Assembly: GCA_937925455.1 (NCBI GenBank)
Contig: CALEWF010000070.1
Location: 1-5,341 of the forward strand
Direction: 5' to 3'
Length of the DNA stretch: 5,341 nt
Source: an uncultured Flavobacteriales bacterium
GTDB taxonomy: Bacteria > Bacteroidota > Bacteroidia > CAIKAF01
In this document: piece after piece, positions 1 to 5,341 of the stretch
Layout: every line of letters begins with the position of its first letter
Numbering within the stretch: position 1 is the stretch's first letter
Position numbers and translations under genes: made by a program
Notes under the pieces: model-generated
Told to the model about the DNA's origin: nothing
The model's input: the letters and a program-made list of their open reading frames with translations, nothing else
The model's database searches: none

Positions 1-5
1 TAACA

Positions 6-15
6 AACGGCCGTT
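6..15. repeat. 10-bp perfect palindrome upstream of the first gene
   Basis: AACGGCCGTT reads the same on both strands and is the only GC-rich patch in the 53 bases before the first gene. It could be part of a regulatory site or the remains of structure belonging to a gene beyond the window edge. Nothing else supports a function. The rest of positions 1-53 shows no convincing Bacteroidota -7 box, so the promoter of the first gene may lie outside the window. Confidence 0.3.
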
Positions 16-53
16 CCACACGAAAAATTTGTATAACCTTAAAATTTAGAGTT

Positions 54-1112
54 ATGAAAACGGTTTTATTTTTTATCAGTTTATATTTAGGCTTTAATGC
101 GTATAGCCAAAATCCTAAAAATGCTTTACCAGGCAATTCAAACAATAGTCCGGTTAAACAAACCTTTAGTTCTAATGAAACAAATAGCTTTAACAACTTT
201 AACAAATCAAAAAATGTAGGTGGAAAAACAAAAGCAGATATTTCAAAACCCGGTTCAGGACGGGGGTCTAATTCCAATAACTGGCATAATGGTCCTCGGG
301 GTGGAGGAAGAAATAACACCGGCATAGCAAAGCCAGATTTTGACTTTAACTTGCCTTTTTTTGTGTTTTCCAATCCTTTCAATTTCAACAATATAAATTC
401 ATCTGTTTCTTACGTTAATAAAAATAATACAGATTGCAGAACATGTGTTGGTTCGCGTTGGTTTATAGGTGCAAGTGTGAATGCTTCAATTCCAGTTGGT
501 AAATTTAATATTGACCACCCACAATCTACAAGTTATGCAAAAACAGGTATCAATGTAGAGATGGATGTACATTATTATTTTTTAAGAAGACTTAATACAG
601 GTATATTATTTAGCTTAAACAAAAATTCATATACTAATCCTCTGTATGAAAGTTTTATCTATTCAAGAATTCCTTCAAATGCTACGAATATCAATACCCA
701 ATTCAACCCATGGGATAGCTATAATATCATGTGGAGTTTAGGATATTCACAACCCGTTTGGAAAAACATAGCAATAAACTTTCGGGGAAATGTAGGTTTG
801 AATATCACAGAATTTCCCAAAGCCAATTCAGACTATATGATGTACAATAACACATATCGTAAAGAATATGGTTCCACTGGATTTGGATGGGTATATGGAG
901 GAGGTCTTGCCATTAACTATTATTTTAGTCCATGTGTTGCAGCCTTTGTAAATGTTTATGGATATCATACAAAAGTGCAATTTAAAGGGCTGAATGAAAA
1001 AACAATATTAAACGATGTGGTTCAAAGAGAAGAAAAAATCAGCGAACCTTTTCAAAAAGAACACACCTGGCTGGTTGTGGGCGGTGGAGTAAAATTTACA
1101 ATTGGAAAATAA
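54..1112 (+). CDS. Outer-membrane beta-barrel protein with disordered N-terminal linker
   Basis: This is a 352-residue exported protein of unknown role. Residues 1-18 form a signal peptide (Lys2, hydrophobic core, AYS before Gln19). Residues about 20-95 are low complexity, rich in Asn, Ser, Gly and Lys, with an Arg/Gly stretch at about 69-90, and are probably unstructured. A CxxC pair (Cys128, Cys131) precedes the first likely strand, WFIGASVNASIPVG. From about 135 to the end, alternating polar and aromatic/hydrophobic segments with Gly and Tyr (for example GWVYGGGLAINYYF and the terminal WLVVGGGVKFTIGK) fit a small barrel of about eight strands, like the outer-membrane beta-barrel domains common in Bacteroidota. 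The ATG at 54 places the signal peptide correctly. The barrel call is from strand pattern only; exact family and ligand are unknown. A strong hairpin follows the stop, suggesting the transcript ends there. Confidence 0.8.
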   Translation: MKTVLFFISLYLGFNAYSQNPKNALPGNSNNSPVKQTFSSNETNSFNNFNKSKNVGGKTKADISKPGSGRGSNSNNWHNGPRGGGRNNTGIAKPDFDFNLPFFVFSNPFNFNNINSSVSYVNKNNTDCRTCVGSRWFIGASVNASIPVGKFNIDHPQSTSYAKTGINVEMDVHYYFLRRLNTGILFSLNKNSYTNPLYESFIYSRIPSNATNINTQFNPWDSYNIMWSLGYSQPVWKNIAINFRGNVGLNITEFPKANSDYMMYNNTYRKEYGSTGFGWVYGGGLAINYYFSPCVAAFVNVYGYHTKVQFKGLNEKTILNDVVQREEKISEPFQKEHTWLVVGGGVKFTIGK

Positions 1113-1140
1113 TTTATTTTAAAATCTTCAAAATTTTTTA

Positions 1141-1191
1141 AAGATTTTCCACCTGTTTATTTCTGAATAAGCAGGTGGAAAATCTTATTTT
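1141..1191 (+). terminator. Long hairpin terminator after the barrel gene
   Basis: The arm at 1141-1155 is the exact reverse complement of 1172-1186 (15 bp). Pairing continues inward through one G-T wobble (1156/1171) and five A-T pairs, leaving a TCTG loop at 1162-1165, so the stem is 21 bp in all. The right arm runs directly into TTATTTT (1185-1191), which supports an intrinsic terminator for the gene ending at 1112. The stem is much longer than most intrinsic terminators. The 3' edge coincides with the possible -7 box of the next gene, so the site may serve as both end and start of transcription. Confidence 0.75.
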
Positions 1192-1193
1192 CG
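1162..1193 (+). promoter_or_regulatory. Weak candidate promoter for the DUF5723 gene
   Basis: TATTTTCG at 1186-1193 matches the Bacteroidota -7 consensus TAnnTTTG in all but one base. The only -33-like match at usable spacing is TCTG at 1162-1165 (20 nt), which sits in the hairpin loop and is poor. Transcription would begin near 1197, giving a leader of about 34 nt before the ATG at 1231. The spacer would lie inside the hairpin right arm. No better match is present between the hairpin and the start codon. Confidence 0.35.
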
Positions 1194-1230
1194 CATCATA
1201 GTTATATTCTACACTATCTGAAAGTAACCA

Positions 1231-2721
1231 ATGAAATACAAAATCTACAAAATAAGTTTCAATAAAATATTTGGAATTAGCTTGGTACTTATTTTAACCC
1301 TGCATCAGAAAGTTCAAGCTCAAGACTGGTTAGGATATCATACCAGTACCTATGCAGGCATTCAGGGGATACATGTAAATCCAGCATTAATTACCGGTTC
1401 TAATTACAAGAAATTTGATATAAGCATTGTAGCCGCTCATGCTAACATATCAAACGACTTTTTATACTTTGATGCAGCAACCATCACTAACCCAAACTTA
1501 TTTTCAGGAGCAGATTTTTTTGAAACCTATGTAAGGCAAAATTTGAATGGCACTAACAAAAACGCAATGATAAATGCAAATATACAAGGACCTGCATTTT
1601 TATATCAATTTACACCTTATGATGCCATTGGATTCTCACCCAGAGTACGTGCATTTGCCAACACTGACCGATTAGATGAAAACCTTGCTAAGTTGATAGT
1701 AGAAGAATTAAATTATCCCCCCAATTGGAATAATCAGATTTCCAGACAGTTTATGAGTGCTACCGCCCATGCATGGGCTGAATATGGTATTACCTATGGA
1801 AGAATTATTTACGCTGATGAAAAACATACCATCAAAGGGGGAATAACTGCCAAACTTTTGCAAGGGTTAGGTGCAGGCTATCTTACATTTACTGATTATT
1901 CATATAATTTTTACAACAACCAGATAATGGGTATTTATGATACCTATGCCAGTTTTGGAATGAGCCAAAACTTGCAAGACCAAGAATTTCGATTTGGATT
2001 TGAGGGGGGACCGGGATTTGGGATGGATATAGGTTTTACCTACGAGTTTAAACCCAATGGCATTTTTGGGAAAACAGGATTAATTCGTCCTAAAAAACCC
2101 ACCTATGGAAGAGAAACAGGTATATGGGCCAAGGATGAAACACGCTATAAGTTTAAAGTTGGAATTTCATTGAATGACGTGGGGGGAATAATGTATGCTA
2201 AATCAACCAACAGCCGAGACTTTTATGCAAATGTGGACAGTCTTCCTTTATCAGTATTTGATAATGTAAATGGACCTGGTTCGCTAACACAGATTATCCA
2301 AGCTGTATTTATACAAACTAATAATAACAATAACTTCTTTATAGATTTACCTACACATCTTCATCTGTTTTTTGACTATCGAATTGATAAAGGATTTGCA
2401 GTACACAGTTCGTTGATGCTACCCTTTAATCATGGTATTTTTGACCATCATAAAAATCATTACATCTATCAAATAGCCGTTACACCTCGGTGGGAATCAA
2501 AGTGGTTTGGAGTATATCTGCCAATATCATTTAATGAATACCTGCTTTATAATTTAGGTATATCCTTTCGTTTAGGTCCTTTAGTAATTGGCACCGGAGA
2601 TATACTGGGCACATTGATGAAACGAGAATATGCCAGTTTGGATGTACATATGGGATTACGATTAATCTTCCCCAAAAGAACGAAAAAAGTGAACCGGTCT
2701 AAATGTCCGGCTTATATGTAA
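1231..2721 (+). CDS. DUF5723 family exported protein, probable outer-membrane barrel
   Basis: This 496-residue protein has an N-terminal signal peptide with a basic start (MKYKIYKISFNK), a hydrophobic core at about 13-23 and a likely cut after VQA30. The mature N-terminus carries a family-like block, YAGIQGIHVNPALITGS (41-57). Other segments I associate with DUF5723 are GPGFGMDIGFTYEFKP (260-275), YKFKVGISLNDVGGIMY (306-322) and LPTHLHLFFDYRI (373-385). The C-terminal half alternates strands and ends in LDVHMGLRLIF (470-480) followed by a short basic tail with Cys491. The length is normal for the family. Function is unknown; family members are usually predicted as outer-membrane proteins of Bacteroidota. 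The assignment is from memory of these motifs, not a profile search. The ATG at 1231 gives a proper signal peptide. It is separated from the upstream gene by a hairpin and from the downstream antiporter by 74 nt containing a new promoter, so it may be transcribed alone. Confidence 0.8.
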   Translation: MKYKIYKISFNKIFGISLVLILTLHQKVQAQDWLGYHTSTYAGIQGIHVNPALITGSNYKKFDISIVAAHANISNDFLYFDAATITNPNLFSGADFFETYVRQNLNGTNKNAMINANIQGPAFLYQFTPYDAIGFSPRVRAFANTDRLDENLAKLIVEELNYPPNWNNQISRQFMSATAHAWAEYGITYGRIIYADEKHTIKGGITAKLLQGLGAGYLTFTDYSYNFYNNQIMGIYDTYASFGMSQNLQDQEFRFGFEGGPGFGMDIGFTYEFKPNGIFGKTGLIRPKKPTYGRETGIWAKDETRYKFKVGISLNDVGGIMYAKSTNSRDFYANVDSLPLSVFDNVNGPGSLTQIIQAVFIQTNNNNNFFIDLPTHLHLFFDYRIDKGFAVHSSLMLPFNHGIFDHHKNHYIYQIAVTPRWESKWFGVYLPISFNEYLLYNLGISFRLGPLVIGTGDILGTLMKREYASLDVHMGLRLIFPKRTKKVNRSKCPAYM

Positions 2722-2746
2722 ATGGATTATTTTTTTTTGACTTTTA

Positions 2747-2776
2747 TTGGTGTTAAAAGCATTTACTATACTTTTG
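2747..2776 (+). promoter_or_regulatory. Bacteroidota-type promoter of the antiporter gene
   Basis: A TTG at 2747-2749 and TACTTTTG at 2769-2776 (a full match to TAnnTTTG) are 19 nt apart, which is ideal for the -33/-7 promoters of this phylum. Transcription should start near 2780, leaving a leader of about 16 nt before the ATG at 2796. A run of nine T residues (2730-2738) lies just upstream. The antiporter can therefore be expressed independently of the DUF5723 gene. Confidence 0.7.
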
Positions 2777-2795
2777 AACCTAAAATTAAGATTAC

Positions 2796-4184
2796 ATGAT
2801 AACTATTATTGTTGTACTGTTTATTTTAGGTTATTTAGCAATAACTCTTGAGCACCCTTTAAAAATTAATAAAACCGCCCCAGCGCTTTTAACAGGAGTA
2901 TTGGTTTGGACGGTATTTGCTATTTTCAATCCCACCGATGGCATCCTTCAATCGGAAGGTTTTTTGCGATTTGTACATAACTTGCAAATAGAAAACCCCA
3001 CACAATTTGCCAAATTAGATGAACATGGATTATACCTTCATTATGTGGGGCATGAGCTAAATCATCATTTAGGCAAAATTGCTGAAATATTATTTTTCTT
3101 GTTAGGGGCAATGACGATTGTAGAACTTATTGATGCACATCAAGGATTTAAAGTAATTACCAATCGGATTACTACTACCGACACCAGAAAATTATTATGG
3201 ATTTTATCGCTGATTACATTTTTCATGTCTGCCGTATTGGATAACCTTACTACCTCCATCGTAATGGTATCCTTGCTTCGCCGGTTGATTCATGATGCAG
3301 AACAGCGTAAGTTTTTTGCCGGTGTTGTAATTATTGCAGCAAACGCTGGTGGGGCATGGAGTCCGATTGGTGATGTAACTACAACCATGCTATGGATTGG
3401 AGGGCAAATTACGGCGGCTAACATTATTATCACATTAATTATTCCCAGCTTGATTTGCTTATTTGTTCCATTACTTTTCCTCACGTTCCGATTAAAAGGA
3501 AAAGTAACCCGTGCAGCCTACGATTATGAAGGTCAGAAAGAAATAGAAAAAATAAAAGGCAGCCGTAGAATGTTTGCTGTAGGGCTTGGTGCTTTGTTGT
3601 TTGTTCCCATTTTTAAAACTGTAACGCATCTTCCTCCTTATCTTGGAATGTTATTTGGATTAAGTATTGTTTGGATTGTATCAGAGCTTATACATATTGA
3701 CGACGAAGAAGAACAGAAAAAAAGTTATACAGCCATTCATGCTTTAAGCAAAATAGACACATCCAGTGTATTGTTTTTTCTCGGTATTCTTATTGCTATT
3801 GGAGCATTAGAATCAACTCATGTTTTAACTCGTTTGGCTGAAACAATGAATGATACAATTGGCAATCTAGATGTAATTGCATTAGCCATTGGATTAGCTT
3901 CATCTATTGTAGATAATGTGCCTTTAGTGGCTGCTGCACAAGGTATGTACGACATGGCTACTTATCACACAGACCATAAACTGTGGGAATTTATTGCTTA
4001 CACTGCCGGTACCGGTGGTAGTGTGCTCATTATTGGTTCTGCAGCGGGTGTTGCTGTGATGGGGATGGAAAAAATTGACTTTTTCTGGTACATCAAACGT
4101 ATCAGTATATTGGCGTTGCTCGGATATTTTGCAGGAGCAGTAGCTTATATCATTGTTCATCCCATTTTTGCTGTTTCGCATTAA
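2796..4184 (+). CDS. nhaD: NhaD-type Na+/H+ antiporter
   Basis: This 462-residue inner-membrane protein should exchange cytoplasmic Na+ (or Li+) for external protons, serving sodium and pH homeostasis. It is in the NhaD family of the ion transporter superfamily. Hydrophobic segments run almost throughout, about 12-13 spans. The N-terminus (GYLAITLEHPLKINKTAPALLTG, 12-34) is typical of NhaD. The two inverted-repeat halves each carry a signature: AVLDNLTTSIV (146-156, Asp149/Asn150) with ANAGGAWSPIGDVTTTMLW (182-200, Asn183, Asp193, Thr195/196), and SSIVDNVPLVAA (369-380, Asp373/Asn374) with TAGTGGSVLIIGSAAG (403-418). Mutational work on Vibrio cholerae NhaD, as I recall it, points to the matching Asp, Asn and Thr residues. 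All are present and the length is close to normal, so the protein looks complete. An acidic loop (DDEEE, 302-306) joins the halves. The family is usually found where external sodium or alkaline stress matters, but that is inference here. Confidence 0.93.
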   Translation: MITIIVVLFILGYLAITLEHPLKINKTAPALLTGVLVWTVFAIFNPTDGILQSEGFLRFVHNLQIENPTQFAKLDEHGLYLHYVGHELNHHLGKIAEILFFLLGAMTIVELIDAHQGFKVITNRITTTDTRKLLWILSLITFFMSAVLDNLTTSIVMVSLLRRLIHDAEQRKFFAGVVIIAANAGGAWSPIGDVTTTMLWIGGQITAANIIITLIIPSLICLFVPLLFLTFRLKGKVTRAAYDYEGQKEIEKIKGSRRMFAVGLGALLFVPIFKTVTHLPPYLGMLFGLSIVWIVSELIHIDDEEEQKKSYTAIHALSKIDTSSVLFFLGILIAIGALESTHVLTRLAETMNDTIGNLDVIALAIGLASSIVDNVPLVAAAQGMYDMATYHTDHKLWEFIAYTAGTGGSVLIIGSAAGVAVMGMEKIDFFWYIKRISILALLGYFAGAVAYIIVHPIFAVSH

Positions 4185-4186
4185 AA

Positions 4187-5113
4187 TTACATGTGCAGCA
4201 TCAGGTATTGATAAAGTGATAGCATTGCATGAATATCTTTTTTATTCACTTTTTCGTGGGGTGAATGTACATGTTCTTCCGGTGCGCCTACAAAACACCA
4301 ATCTACCGGATATGGGCTTTGTTGAATATACCCGCCATCACTAATACCGGCACTTTCTACTTCCAACTGAAATGGAATACCCGATTGATAAGCTAAATGG
4401 ATAATTTTATTCAGGTAACTTCTTCGTGGTATGCCTCTATCACGCATGGAAATAACTACTCCTTTACCCGGCTGCACCCCTTCTGTTACCCAGGTGATAT
4501 CACAAATTAATGCTTGATTTACATGTAGTTGTTCAACCATATAACGCGTTAAAAAGCCAACACTTCCTCCCCCATGTTCTTCATACGTACTAAAAATCAA
4601 TAATCCATGCTCTAATGTTTCTGCAAGCTTTAATGCTATCCAAACGCCGAGCCTATTGTCCATATAACAGCACTGAATAAAATCAACTGTTTCATGCCAA
4701 TGGGGCTTAAAAACCAATTCTGTCCCCCGTTCAATTTCGCGATGATATTGAGCCCGGACTTTCCCATTTTCAACATCATTATGTAGAATACATGTAATTT
4801 CACCCAATGAATCAACGCCTATCAGCTCAATGCCATCGTCTGTTACCGGTCCGCCAATGCGGATCAACTCATTGTTGTACCCAACAGTAAATCCAATGGA
4901 ATCCATATGAGCAAATACCGCTGTTCGGGGATTTCCAAATTTTAGCATTAAACAATCCTGAAATGCATCGCCAGAAATAATTTCAGGTTGAACTTTCCAT
5001 TTTGAAGCATGCTTTTGAACATAGTTTGTAATAAACTGTTTCATGGGAGCTTCATTGCCGGAAGGCGATTTTACTTGGCATAATTGTTTAAGCAAGGAAT
5101 ATTGGGTACTCAT
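4187..5113 (-). CDS. Compact M42-like metallo-aminopeptidase
   Basis: Read from ATG 5113, this is a 308-residue cytoplasmic protein without a signal peptide. It resembles M42 aminopeptidases, co-catalytic metal enzymes that trim peptides. The ligand and catalytic set is visible in order: His69 and Asp71 in AHMDSIGF, bridging Asp152 in YMDNRLG, catalytic Glu178 and ligand Glu179 in STYEEHGGGS, Asp205 in LICDITW, and His283 in HVHSPHE. The loop AGISDGGYI (255-263) takes the place of the GGTDA-like segment. Between His69 and Asp152 only 83 residues remain, fewer than in M42 enzymes I know, so the lid/dimerisation insert is short and the whole protein is below the usual 340-360. A longer frame reaches a TTG at 5149, but that TTG is the -33 element of the gene's own promoter, so I reject it. 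M20 or M28 relatives are the alternatives; substrate is unknown. Its stop lies 2 nt from the antiporter stop. Confidence 0.85.
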   Translation of the reverse strand: MSTQYSLLKQLCQVKSPSGNEAPMKQFITNYVQKHASKWKVQPEIISGDAFQDCLMLKFGNPRTAVFAHMDSIGFTVGYNNELIRIGGPVTDDGIELIGVDSLGEITCILHNDVENGKVRAQYHREIERGTELVFKPHWHETVDFIQCCYMDNRLGVWIALKLAETLEHGLLIFSTYEEHGGGSVGFLTRYMVEQLHVNQALICDITWVTEGVQPGKGVVISMRDRGIPRRSYLNKIIHLAYQSGIPFQLEVESAGISDGGYIQQSPYPVDWCFVGAPEEHVHSPHEKVNKKDIHAMLSLYQYLMLHM

Positions 5114-5117
5114 TATC

Positions 5118-5149
5118 CAAAGATACAAAGCAATTAAAGTGAAGAACAA
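5118..5149 (-). promoter_or_regulatory. Promoter of the peptidase gene, decides its start
   Basis: On the minus strand TTG (5149-5147) and TATCTTTG (5125-5118, full match to TAnnTTTG) are separated by 21 nt, within the range for Bacteroidota promoters. Only four bases (GATA) lie between the -7 box and the ATG at 5113, so transcription should begin at or within a base or two of the start codon, giving a leaderless message. This rules against the upstream TTG as a translation start. There is no room for a ribosome binding site. Confidence 0.65.
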
Positions 5150-5168
5150 TTCTTCATCAAGAAAATAA

Positions 5169-5210
5169 TTTGCAAGCTAAAAAAAACGTTTTTAGTATTA
5201 ACTATGCAAA
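5169..5210. repeat. Nested inverted repeats between divergent genes
   Basis: TTTGCA at 5169-5174 is mirrored by TGCAAA at 5205-5210. Inside it, CTAAAAA (5177-5183) can pair with TTTTTAG (5189-5195) across a 5-nt loop; alternatively AAAAACGTTTTT (5182-5193) is a perfect 12-bp palindrome. The repeats lie between the promoter of the peptidase and that of the downstream exported protein, where an operator for both would be expected. Because the sequence is so AT-rich, chance is a real explanation. The remaining parts of 5114-5263 show only the two promoters. Confidence 0.3.
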
Positions 5211-5246
5211 AGATGGGATTAAAGTTTCAACAATTGTATGTAACTT

Positions 5247-5254
5247 TATGTTTG
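5247..5254 (+). promoter_or_regulatory. -7 box of the downstream partial gene
   Basis: TATGTTTG is a full match to the Bacteroidota -7 consensus TAnnTTTG and ends nine bases before the ATG at 5264. The leader would be about 6 nt. No TTG is found at the right distance; TTTC at 5225-5228 (18-nt spacer) is the nearest -33 substitute, so the promoter is only partly supported. Confidence 0.45.
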
Positions 5255-5263
5255 TTTTATTAA

Positions 5264-5341
5264 ATGATAAAATTTAAATGGATATTATTCGGCTTGTTTT
5301 TTTGGCAGATACAGCTGCTGGCTCAAACAAGCAATGATTTT
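5264..5341 (+). CDS. Exported protein, N-terminal fragment (cut by window end)
   Basis: The last 78 bases code for 26 residues in an open frame from ATG 5264 with no stop before the window ends. The residues form a clear signal peptide: a basic start (MIKFKW), a hydrophobic core (ILFGLFFW) and a likely cut after LLA20, leaving Gln21 as the first mature residue, as in the first gene here. The -7 box just upstream and the divergent orientation relative to the peptidase support a real gene start. The fragment holds only the export signal, so family and function cannot be told. Confidence 0.7.
   Translation, partial: MIKFKWILFGLFFWQIQLLAQTSNDF

Noticed and set aside
24..31. AAAATTTG as a -7 box for the first gene
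   Set aside because: It lacks the conserved TA at the start of the box and has no TTG at a usable distance upstream.
2694..2738. Possible terminator after the DUF5723 gene (CCGG repeats followed by nine T residues)
   Set aside because: The only hairpin available (2694-2697 with 2707-2710) is 4 bp long, lies within the coding region and is about 20 nt from the T-run, so it does not make a credible intrinsic terminator.
4006..4015. Palindrome CCGGTACCGG
   Set aside because: It falls in codons for the conserved AGTGG stretch of NhaD and is explained by coding constraint.
2926..4181. Three short minus-strand frames (2926-3111, 3290-3484, 3924-4181) inside the antiporter gene
   Set aside because: They are antisense to conserved NhaD segments, have no promoter-like sequence or domain, and show skewed Cys/His/Thr composition typical of shadow frames.
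4153..4344. Open frame of 63 codons on the plus strand over the NhaD/peptidase junction
   Set aside because: It overlaps the end of the antiporter and lies antisense to the peptidase, both well supported by conserved motifs; it has no promoter or recognisable domain.
5113..5149. N-terminal signal or membrane segment on the peptidase
   Set aside because: The hydrophobic residues arise only if translation starts at the TTG that is part of the promoter; the ATG at 5113 gives a normal cytoplasmic N-terminus.

Overview
The window looks like an ordinary chromosomal stretch from a member of the Bacteroidota. Four things suggest this: the DNA is AT-rich, promoters fit the Bacteroidota -33/-7 type (TTG ... 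TAnnTTTG), exported proteins have signal peptides ending in A/S-Q as is common in the phylum, and one gene belongs to DUF5723, a family I know mainly from Bacteroidota. Genus and species cannot be read from it.

Layout: a gene for a small outer-membrane beta-barrel protein with a disordered Asn/Gly-rich linker (54-1112, +) is followed by a very long, nearly perfect terminator-like hairpin (1141-1186). Next come a DUF5723 envelope protein gene (1231-2721, +) and a NhaD-type Na+/H+ antiporter gene (2796-4184, +) with a good promoter of its own. A compact M42-like metallo-aminopeptidase gene lies on the opposite strand (4187-5113, -), ending 2 nt from the antiporter stop codon. A divergent region of 150 bp separates it from the first 26 codons of another exported protein (5264-5341, +), cut off by the window end.

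The genes do not form an obvious single operon or pathway. Two or three encode exported or outer-membrane proteins of unknown role, one handles cytoplasmic Na+/pH homeostasis, and one is a cytoplasmic peptidase. There is no mobile element, CRISPR array, tRNA or rRNA, and no stretch over 300 bases lacks a gene. I see no strong candidate for an undescribed multi-gene system. The points most worth a second look are the 21-bp hairpin with its repeated outer arm, the apparently leaderless peptidase gene whose longest ORF begins inside its own promoter, the shortened M42-like fold, and the linker and CxxC of the first gene.
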